Shown: positions 1 through 5,368 of the stretch, one piece after another
How positions within the stretch are numbered: position 1 is the first letter of the stretch
Layout: the number at the start of each line of letters is the position of its first letter
DNA from: Ensifer sp. PDNC004
GTDB lineage: Bacteria > Pseudomonadota > Alphaproteobacteria > Rhizobiales > Rhizobiaceae
Assembly (NCBI RefSeq): GCF_016919405.1
Contig: NZ_CP070353.1
Location: 3,162,501-3,226,500 of the forward strand
Direction of reading: 5' to 3'
Length of the DNA stretch: 64,000 nucleotides
Made by a program: the position numbers and the translations under genes
The notes under the pieces: generated by a model
Seen by the model: only the letters and a program-made list of their open reading frames with translations
What the model was told of the DNA's origin: nothing
The model's database searches: none

Positions 1-737
1 TGGCGGATCCGGACGAGATCCATAGGTCGAAGGTCTTCCCCTATCAGTTGATGATGGCGTGGAAGATGGTCGACGGTCAGGTGCCGGAAGTCGTGCGAGA
101 CGCATTGCAGGATGCGATGGACATCGCCATCGGCAATGTGCCGTCGCTCGCCGGCCATGTGGTGTTGTGCCCGGATGTTTCCGGCTCGATGGGTTCGTCC
201 GTGACCGGCTACCGCCAGGGCGCCACATCCGCGGTTCGTTGCATCGACGTTGCCGCGCTGATGACGGCCGCATTCCTGCAGCGCAACCCGCAAGCACGCG
301 TGTTGCCGTTCGGGAACAACGTGGTGAACGTCAGCCTCAACCGGCGAGACACGGTCATGACCAATGCCGAGAAACTGGTTGCCGTCGGCGGTGGCGGAAC
401 GAACTGCTCCGCACCGTTGAGGGCGCTCGCAAATGAGAAGGTCAAGGTCGATCTCGCCGTTTTCATCTCGGACAACGAATCCTGGGTGGATGCGACCCGG
501 GGCGGTCAGGCAACGGCCGTCATGGCGGAATGGGCAAGGATCAAGCGGGTCAACCCGGCTGCAAAGCTGGTCTGCCTCGACATCCAGCCCTATGCGACGA
601 CGCAGGCGCCGACGCGGGACGACGTTCTCAACATCGGCGGCTTCTCGGATGCCGTCTATGGGGTCATCGCGTCCTTTGCCGCCGGCACCAACGGAGCGGA
701 CGGCTGGGTGAAAACCATCGAGGCGACCGAACTTTAA
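1..737 (+). CDS. rsr: Rsr / Ro60-like TROVE-domain protein (C-terminal part, truncated by window start)
   Basis: The frame is open from base 3 and ends at TAA 735-737, so the gene begins outside the window and only its last ~245 codons are seen. The visible part is a von Willebrand A domain with a MIDAS motif DVSGSMGSS, a second metal-ligand segment GGGGTNCSAPL about 70 residues on, and ISDNESW. This is the arrangement of the C-terminal domain of Ro60/Rsr (TROVE family), a ring-shaped protein that binds Y RNAs and the ends of misfolded RNAs. The neighbours support this: five Y-RNA-like units follow at once, then rtcB. In known bacteria Rsr works with Y RNAs in RNA quality control. The HEAT-repeat RNA-binding ring would lie upstream and cannot be checked. 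A generic vWA protein is the alternative, made unlikely by the context. Confidence 0.88.
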   Translation, partial: ADPDEIHRSKVFPYQLMMAWKMVDGQVPEVVRDALQDAMDIAIGNVPSLAGHVVLCPDVSGSMGSSVTGYRQGATSAVRCIDVAALMTAAFLQRNPQARVLPFGNNVVNVSLNRRDTVMTNAEKLVAVGGGGTNCSAPLRALANEKVKVDLAVFISDNESWVDATRGGQATAVMAEWARIKRVNPAAKLVCLDIQPYATTQAPTRDDVLNIGGFSDAVYGVIASFAAGTNGADGWVKTIEATEL

Positions 738-750
738 AAACAAGGCAATA

Positions 751-779
751 CCCTCGCGCCGCCGTGAACGGCGCGGGGG
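751..779 (+). other. GC-rich stem-loop after rsr
   Basis: An 11-bp stem (751-761 with 769-779, one T-G wobble) has a seven-base loop and lies 13 nt after the rsr stop. No T-tract follows, so it is not a standard intrinsic terminator. It ends one base before the first Y-RNA-like unit. It could protect the 3' end of the rsr message, mark a processing point, or attenuate transcription into the RNA array. Confidence 0.6.
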
Positions 780-780
780 A

Positions 781-915
781 CCGTGACGAATGCCGGTTGA
801 AACTACAGATCGTTAATCTCCAGGTCGCGGGTTCAAATCCCGTCGGATCCCCCACTTTGTGGATCCGTAGCTCAGCGGATAGAGCAGGACGTTTCACCAC
901 ACCTCGTCGTCACGG
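781..915 (+). ncRNA. Y-RNA-like unit A with permuted tRNA-like module
   Basis: The outer stem P1 is a perfect 9 bp (781-789 with 907-915). Its 5' strand runs into GACGAATG, which fits the GNCGAAN(0-1)G consensus I recall for bacterial Ro-binding helices. P2 pairs TGAAAC 798-803 with GTTTCA 891-896. The core is a tRNA in permuted order: an anticodon-stem-like pair (817-821 with 887-891, imperfect), variable loop AGGTC 822-826, T arm 827-843 with loop TTCAAAT, acceptor-like stem CGGATCC 844-850 with GGATCCG 861-867 closed by a 10-nt loop containing CCA, TA, and D arm 870-885 with the conserved GG in its loop. This is the best-preserved tRNA mimic of the array. It cannot be a working tRNA because its acceptor end is closed. 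Confidence 0.8.
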
Positions 916-921
916 ACCAGA

Positions 922-1030
922 GATATGGCGAATGCAAGAGGAACTACATGGCCGCGGCAGGTTCGAATCCTGCAAGGGATCACGCATCCCTTCGGTAGCG
1001 GGGCGTTTCTCAATCACTTGTCGCCATAGC
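922..1030 (+). ncRNA. Y-RNA-like unit B with permuted tRNA-like module
   Basis: P1 is 8 bp (924-931 with 1021-1028) plus G922-C1030. The 5' strand carries GGCGAATGC. The 3' strand is preceded by CACTTG, so this side reads CACTTGTCGCC, close to the 3' Ro-binding strand of human Y RNAs as I remember it. P2 is GAGGAAC 938-944 with GTTTCTC 1005-1011. The T arm is canonical (957-973, perfect 5-bp stem, loop TTCGAAT). The acceptor-like stem is a perfect 7 bp (974-980 with 986-992) closed by CACGC. The D arm is reduced to a short GG-containing stretch with no clear stem. Confidence 0.78.
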
Positions 1031-1035
1031 CGAAC

Positions 1036-1166
1036 GCAGCGGCGAATGCCGGACGGAACTACATCGCCACCACAACTGGATGGCCTGGCAGGTTCGACTC
1101 CTCCTCGGCATACGCTCTCTGGCACGAGCGGGGCCATCCGGTTTCGTCCACCCTCGTCGCCGCTGC
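1036..1166 (+). ncRNA. Y-RNA-like unit C
   Basis: P1 is a perfect 10 bp (1036-1045 with 1157-1166), the strongest of the array. P2 is 9 bp (1051-1059 with 1141-1149, one wobble). Invariant ATGC (1046-1049) and CTCG (1153-1156) face each other between P1 and P2. The T arm at 1088-1104 has a consensus loop TTCGACT but one stem mismatch. A closed acceptor-like stem pairs CGCTC 1113-1117 with GAGCG 1126-1130, extended by GGC 1107-1109 with GCC 1133-1135. I see no D arm. Confidence 0.76.
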
Positions 1167-1168
1167 AT

Positions 1169-1206
1169 GGCTTTCAATGACACCCGCCTGGCGGGCGTGA
1201 AATGCC
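1169..1206 (+). other. Stem-loop in the spacer between units C and D
   Basis: This is the only long spacer of the array and is itself foldable. GGCTTTCA 1169-1176 pairs with TGAAA-T-GCC 1198-1206 (one bulge), and an inner hairpin pairs CCCGC 1183-1187 with GCGGG 1191-1195. No T-tract follows. It overlaps the first bases of unit D's P1, so the two structures would compete. It may separate two transcripts or mark a cleavage site. Confidence 0.45.
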
Positions 1207-1340
1207 CGGCGAATGCCGGCAGGACTACAGGTAGAGCGGCTCGCCGGTTTCGGCGGGCAGGTCGGATGTTCAAGTCATCCCGCTTCCCCGAAAGGCGGAG
1301 CGTAGCTCAGCAAACCGTCCTGCCAAAACTCGTCGCCGGG
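1205..1340 (+). ncRNA. Y-RNA-like unit D with permuted tRNA-like module
   Basis: P1 is a perfect 8 bp (1205-1212 with 1333-1340). P2 is a perfect 8 bp, GGCAGGAC 1218-1225 with GTCCTGCC 1317-1324. Its sequence differs from the GAAAC/GTTTC type of units A-C, yet it pairs completely. The T arm is perfect (1264-1280, loop TTCAAGT). The acceptor-like stem 1281-1289 with 1294-1302 has one wobble and one mismatch and is capped by a GAAA tetraloop. It is followed by TAGCTCAGC (1303-1311), the 5' half of a D arm whose partner strand is missing. Confidence 0.78.
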
Positions 1341-1346
1341 AGACGG

Positions 1347-1444
1347 CCCACGGCGAATGCCGCTGGAGACACCATTGAGTCGCATCGCGCCACGACCGTG
1401 GAATGCGTGCGGCAATGTCTCCGGCCTACGCTTGTCGCTTGGGG
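1347..1444 (+). ncRNA. Y-RNA-like unit E without tRNA arms, abutting rtcB
   Basis: P1 is weaker: GGCGA 1352-1356 pairs with TCGCT 1435-1439 (one wobble), then two mismatches, then CCC 1347-1349 with GGG 1442-1444. The invariant ATGC (1357-1360) and CTTG (1431-1434) are kept. P2 is 10 bp, 1362-1371 with 1416-1425, continued by TTG 1375-1377 with CAA 1413-1415. Inside, CGCAT 1381-1385 pairs with ATGCG 1403-1407 and CCAC pairs with GTGG. There is no T or D arm. The P1 3' strand contains the GGGG that looks like the ribosome-binding site of rtcB. Confidence 0.65.
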
Positions 1445-1449
1445 ACTAG

Positions 1450-2907
1450 ATGAACACAGAGCACAGAAGGGCTGCGAACGCAGAAAAGAAGATGACCGAG
1501 ATAATGAGCGGACAGGATTTGATCGATGCCGGCATGAGCCAGGGCAAGTGGTTTCGCGATGCGCTGGACGCCGCCAACAGGGCGCTCGGCGCCGGCAGCT
1601 CCATGACCGATGCGCTGGAAATCGCTCGCGGCTATCAGCCGGGGCCGACCCTGCCGCTGAAGGCCGCCAACGACGTGCCGATCCACATGAACATCCGCGC
1701 CGAGAACGCCCACGAACAGGAGAATATCGAAAAGGTGCGCGCGACCATGCGCGAGCTCGCCCGCACGCCAGTCGTACGGTCGGCGGCGATCATGCCTGAC
1801 GCCTGCCCGTCCGGACCCGTCGGAACGATCCCGGTTGGCGGCGTGGTCGCGTCCGAAGCGATCCATCCGGGCATGCATTCGGCCGATATCTGCTGCTCGA
1901 TGGCGATCTCCATCTTTCCGGGCGTGGCCCCGAAGGCGTTGCTCGATGCCGTGCATGCCGTGACGCATTTCGGTCCGGGTGGTCGTCCGCGCGGCTCCCA
2001 GCTCAAGCCTTCGGAAGCGACCCTGTCGGCGTTTGAGGAAAACCCGTTGTTGAAGGATTTCATCAGCATCGGCATCGACCACTTCGCCACCCAGGGTGAC
2101 GGCAACCACTTTGCCTATGTCGGACAGATGAAGTCGACCGGCGAGACGGCGCTCGTCACGCATCACGGATCGCGTGCGCCCGGTGCGCGGCTTTACGATC
2201 GCGGCATGAAGATCGCCAACCGGTTCCGCGAGGAGCTGTCGCCCGAAACGCTCCGGGACAATGCGTGGATTCCGGCCGACAGCGACGAGGGGGAAATGTA
2301 CTGGTCGGCATTGCAGACGATCCGTCAGTGGACGAAGGAGAACCACTACGCGATCCATGACATGACGGCGGAAAGCTTGGCTACGCGTGTCGGCGATCGC
2401 TTCTGGAACGAGCATAACTTCGTTTTCAGAAAGTCCGACGGCCTGTTCTATCACGGCAAGGGGGCGACACCCGCCTTTGACGGGTGGGCTGGCGATGCGA
2501 CCGATCTGACGATCATTCCGCTCAACATGGCGGAGCCGATCCTGATCGTGCGTGGGTCCAATGCGGCTCACGGGCTCGGGTTTTCGCCGCACGGGGCCGG
2601 CCGGAATTTTTCGCGTACGGCACATATGCGCCGGCTCGGCGACGATTTCGGTGCAGACGGTCGCGGGCTCAGCCCGAACAACATCGCTGCCGTCATGGAG
2701 CGCGAGACCGTCGGCCTCGACGCACGCTTCTTTTCCGGCCACCCCGACGTTTCCGAGTTGCCGAGCGCCTACAAGAACGCGGCGGCCGTTCGGGAGCAGA
2801 TCGCCGAGTACGGCCTTGCCAACATCGTCGACGAGGTGATCCCTTACGGATGCATCATGGCGGGCGACTGGCAGAAGGATGCGCCCTGGCGCAAGAAGCG
2901 CCGCTAG
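1450..2907 (+). CDS. rtcB: RtcB-family RNA-splicing/repair ligase
   Basis: RtcB joins RNA 2',3'-cyclic phosphate (or 3'-phosphate) ends to 5'-OH ends using GTP and Mn2+, and repairs cleaved RNAs such as tRNA halves. Diagnostic segments are: ADICCSM (~145-151, with the metal-binding Cys); GDGNHF (~217-222, metal His); THHGSR (~237-242); HNF (~322); the nucleotide-site HGKGAT (~335-340); and HGAGR (~391-395), whose His is the guanylylated residue in the family. Length (485 aa) is normal. Start choice is open: ATG 1450 has GGGGA just upstream, while family similarity begins near MSGQDL (ATG 1504), and ATG 1492 is a third option. It is probably cotranscribed with rsr and the Y-RNA-like array. No rtcA or archease gene follows; a terminator does. 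Confidence 0.93.
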   Translation: MNTEHRRAANAEKKMTEIMSGQDLIDAGMSQGKWFRDALDAANRALGAGSSMTDALEIARGYQPGPTLPLKAANDVPIHMNIRAENAHEQENIEKVRATMRELARTPVVRSAAIMPDACPSGPVGTIPVGGVVASEAIHPGMHSADICCSMAISIFPGVAPKALLDAVHAVTHFGPGGRPRGSQLKPSEATLSAFEENPLLKDFISIGIDHFATQGDGNHFAYVGQMKSTGETALVTHHGSRAPGARLYDRGMKIANRFREELSPETLRDNAWIPADSDEGEMYWSALQTIRQWTKENHYAIHDMTAESLATRVGDRFWNEHNFVFRKSDGLFYHGKGATPAFDGWAGDATDLTIIPLNMAEPILIVRGSNAAHGLGFSPHGAGRNFSRTAHMRRLGDDFGADGRGLSPNNIAAVMERETVGLDARFFSGHPDVSELPSAYKNAAAVREQIAEYGLANIVDEVIPYGCIMAGDWQKDAPWRKKRR

Positions 2908-2923
2908 CATCAGATGTCGAGGA

Positions 2924-2956
2924 GGAAGGCGGCGATTGCCGCCTTCCTTCAATTTT
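2924..2956 (+). terminator. Intrinsic terminator of the rsr-rtcB locus
   Basis: A perfect 10-bp stem (2924-2933 with 2938-2947), a GATT loop and then TTCAATTTT, 17 nt after the rtcB stop. It closes the RNA-repair locus before the convergent yqiK gene. Confidence 0.88.
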
Positions 2957-3023
2957 GCCGAAGGATCGGGCCGTTCGGCTTTGTCCCCCGACCGTAAGAT
3001 CGATCAGGGAAGGCCGGATCACA

Positions 3024-4700
3024 TCATTTCTTCGGTGTCTTCTCCGCCGGTACTGCCGGGGCCTGCAGGTTGCCGAGAAGCGACGAGATCGCGTTTTCGC
3101 CGTTGAACCCTGCCTCCTTCAGCAGTTGGTCGACGATCGGCTTGTTGGCCTGATAGGACAGGAGCTGGCCCGCCAGGCCGTCGCCAAGGCCGATGCCGTT
3201 CGCAGCACCGTCGCCGCCGCCGTTGCGGCCGAGCATGCCGCCGGTGTCGAAGATGCGGATGTCGGAGATCTTCTCGATCGGCTTGACCGCTTCGGCCAGT
3301 GCTTCGGGAATGATGCGGATGCGTTCGCGCAGGATCTCGAACTCGATGATGGCGGAGCTCAGCTTGTTGCGGGCGTCGTTGAGCAGCGCCTCGCTTTCGG
3401 CCGCAGCCTTGCCGGTTTCAAGCACGCCCTTGGCCTTGATGATGGCGGCGTCGGCCTCAGCGGTGGCAAGCGTCTTGATCGCATCGGCCTGGTCGAGGGC
3501 CGCCTGCTTTTCGGCTTCGGCGCCAACGGTCACGGCCGTTGCCTCGGTTTCGGCGTTCTTGCGGGCGTCGATGACGGCGATCTGGCGTTCGCGTTCGGCG
3601 ATTTCAACGGCCTTTGCCGTCTCCACCTTTTCTTCCGCGGCGATGGCGAGCGCGCGGGCAGTTTCAGCCTGGGCCTTGGCTTCCGATTCTTCCCGGCTCT
3701 TGTTGGCAACGGCAATGGCGCTTTCCTGCGAAACGATCTGCAGGTCGCGGCGGGCTTCCGTGTCGCGCTGCTGCACGGCGCGGGTGGCGTCGATGTTGGC
3801 GCTTTCGCGCGCCTGCTTGGCGAGTGCCTCGCGCTCGGCGATCGCCTGTTCGGCGGCGATGCGGGCCTCCTCCTCGGCGCGTTTGGCCGCCTGTTCCTGC
3901 TGCGCGGTTTCGGCGCGGGTGGCGGCCGACTTGTTGGCGATGTCGCGTTCCTGGTTCAGTTCCGCCTCGCGCTTGGTGCGTTCGATCGTCAGCGATTGCT
4001 GGCGGGCTTCCAGGTCCTTCTGGGCGATCGCCACTTCGGTATCGCGCACGATCTCGTTGCGCTCCTTCTTGCGGCCTTCGGTGATGCGGGTCAGCGCCGC
4101 AAGACCATGGGCGTCGAAGAAGTTGTTGGCGTTGAAGTGCTTGATATCCGTCTGGTCCAGCCTCGTCAGCGAAACGGACTCGAGTTCGAGACCGTTCGAC
4201 TGCAGATCCGCGCCGACGGCTTCCTGCACCGCCTTGACGAAATCCATGCGCTGTTCCTGGAGCGCGTCGAGGCTCATGGTGGCGGCAACCGAGCGCAGGC
4301 CGTCGACGAACTTGGCCTCGATCAGCACGCGCAGTTGTTCGGCGTCGTTGGTGCGGTCGCCGAGCGTCTGGGCTGCCAGCGCGATCGAGGAAGCATCGGG
4401 CTTCACGCGGACATAGAATTCCGCACCGATATCGACGCGCATGCGGTCCTTGGTAATCAGTGCATCGCCTTCGCCGCGCCGGACTTCGAGGCGCAGCGTC
4501 TTGAGGTTGACGCGGGCGATCGAGTGGAAGATCGGCAGCACGATGGAGCCGCCGTCGAGGACCACCTTCTGGCCGCCGAGGCCGGTGCGCACATAGGCTT
4601 CGTCGCGGCTCGAGCGGGTATAGAGCGATGCAAGAACAAAGCCGATGCCGAGGATCAGGACGATGCCGATGCCGGCCGGCACCAAGAGTTCATAAAACAT
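3024..4700 (-). CDS. yqiK: YqiK-type flotillin (SPFH/Band 7) protein
   Basis: This 558-aa membrane scaffold has an N-terminal transmembrane helix (about residues 5-27), an SPFH/Band 7 domain (about 30-200), and a very long Ala/Glu/Lys/Arg-rich coiled coil (about 205-450). A Gly-rich C-terminal part follows, where flotillins oligomerise. Bacterial flotillins organise membrane microdomains and are linked to envelope stress. The order pspA-yqiJ-yqiK on one strand, with gaps of 33 nt and 5 nt, indicates an operon. The Ala-rich composition produces long open frames on the other strand, which I treat as shadows. Confidence 0.93.
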   Translation of the reverse strand: MFYELLVPAGIGIVLILGIGFVLASLYTRSSRDEAYVRTGLGGQKVVLDGGSIVLPIFHSIARVNLKTLRLEVRRGEGDALITKDRMRVDIGAEFYVRVKPDASSIALAAQTLGDRTNDAEQLRVLIEAKFVDGLRSVAATMSLDALQEQRMDFVKAVQEAVGADLQSNGLELESVSLTRLDQTDIKHFNANNFFDAHGLAALTRITEGRKKERNEIVRDTEVAIAQKDLEARQQSLTIERTKREAELNQERDIANKSAATRAETAQQEQAAKRAEEEARIAAEQAIAEREALAKQARESANIDATRAVQQRDTEARRDLQIVSQESAIAVANKSREESEAKAQAETARALAIAAEEKVETAKAVEIAERERQIAVIDARKNAETEATAVTVGAEAEKQAALDQADAIKTLATAEADAAIIKAKGVLETGKAAAESEALLNDARNKLSSAIIEFEILRERIRIIPEALAEAVKPIEKISDIRIFDTGGMLGRNGGGDGAANGIGLGDGLAGQLLSYQANKPIVDQLLKEAGFNGENAISSLLGNLQAPAVPAEKTPKK

Positions 4701-4733
4701 GATTGCTCCGTGAGACTTTAAGACGAGGGAATA

Positions 4734-5363
4734 TTAAGGAGTGGGCGGCGTCAGCAGGTCTGCCGGCGCCGATATCGCAATGAAAATGTTGGAAACACGA
4801 TCGACGACGAGCACCTGTGCGCCAATGGCGATCGGTTGCTCGTTGCGGGCAGCGCGTGCGCGCAGCACATGCCAGTTGCCGTGGCGGTCCTTGAGGCGGA
4901 TGCGTCCCGGCAGGCCCTGGTCCAGCGGGCCGACGGTGACTTCGCCGCTGCGGCCGACGAAGTCGCCGAGATCGACGGCATAGCTTTCGTCACGCGGCAC
5001 GATCTTTGCCACCCATCGGCTCGACATCCGAACCGCAGGCAGCGAGACGGCGAGGGCCGGCAGCGCCGCGACAAGGGCCGGCAACGGTGCCCACAGGGCC
5101 CCGGCCACCGCCTGGATGACAAAGCCGGTCATCGCGAAGAGGCCGAGGAAAAGCATCAGGAGGACCAGCAGCGGCACACCGCCGACATTGAACCAGGACA
5201 TCAGTCCGCCCAATGCGTTGTGGTCGTCCAGCCAGGCCTTGTCGATCGCCTCGCCCAGCGAGAAGCCGAGCAGCAGGCAAAGGAGCTCGATGCCGGTGAA
5301 GGCGGCCAACATCACCGCCGCAACCGCGAAGGGTAGGGATTCCGGGGCGAGGAAGAACAGCAT
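4734..5363 (-). CDS. yqiJ: YqiJ-like membrane protein with OB-fold domain
   Basis: This 209-aa inner-membrane protein has hydrophobic segments at about residues 8-35, 58-85 and 86-108, then a soluble C-terminal domain (about 115-205) rich in beta-strand patterns, as in NfeD/YqiJ OB folds. These proteins accompany flotillins and probably form a complex with the YqiK partner encoded 33 nt downstream. The start codon lies 5 nt after the pspA stop, so translation is likely coupled. A membrane protease-like NfeD is an alternative, but the Ser-protease part of long NfeD proteins is absent. Confidence 0.85.
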   Translation of the reverse strand: MLFFLAPESLPFAVAAVMLAAFTGIELLCLLLGFSLGEAIDKAWLDDHNALGGLMSWFNVGGVPLLVLLMLFLGLFAMTGFVIQAVAGALWAPLPALVAALPALAVSLPAVRMSSRWVAKIVPRDESYAVDLGDFVGRSGEVTVGPLDQGLPGRIRLKDRHGNWHVLRARAARNEQPIAIGAQVLVVDRVSNIFIAISAPADLLTPPTP

Positions 5364-5368
5364 GGGCG

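Larger units (their letters stand above)
781..1444 (+). repeat. Tandem array of five Y-RNA-like units between rsr and rtcB
   Basis: Five diverged copies of one RNA design lie head to tail, separated by about 6, 5, 38 and 6 nt. Shared landmarks in order are: a P1 5' strand ending GGCGA (GACGA in unit A); invariant AUGC; a P2 5' strand; a tRNA-like or replaced core; a P2 3' strand; invariant CUYG; and a P1 3' strand starting UCGYC or similar. The copies of GNCGAAUGC begin at 785, 927, 1041, 1208 and 1352. P1 and P2 differ in sequence between copies but pair in each, which argues for selection on RNA structure. The tight spacing suggests a single transcript, perhaps processed. Confidence 0.8.

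Noticed and set aside
861..985. A conventional tRNA gene beginning at 861 (GGATCCG-TA-D arm) and ending near 985
   Set aside because: The 3' acceptor strand that fits GGATCCG perfectly lies upstream (844-850), not downstream. The downstream T arm has its own closed acceptor stem (974-992). No normal anticodon loop can be formed.
530..1180. Open reading frames on both strands through the Y-RNA-like array
   Set aside because: They cross the T arms and stems, have low-complexity Arg/Ser-rich translations and no ribosome-binding sites.
785..1360. CRISPR array suggested by repeated GGCGAATGC...GGAACTACA blocks
   Set aside because: Repeats are short, diverged and unevenly spaced (142, 114, 167 and 144 nt). 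They are better explained by five structured RNAs. There are no cas genes.
2484..4721. Long plus-strand frame over yqiK
   Set aside because: The minus-strand product is a clear flotillin. The plus-strand frame mirrors its Ala/Glu-rich coiled coil and overlaps the end of rtcB and its terminator.
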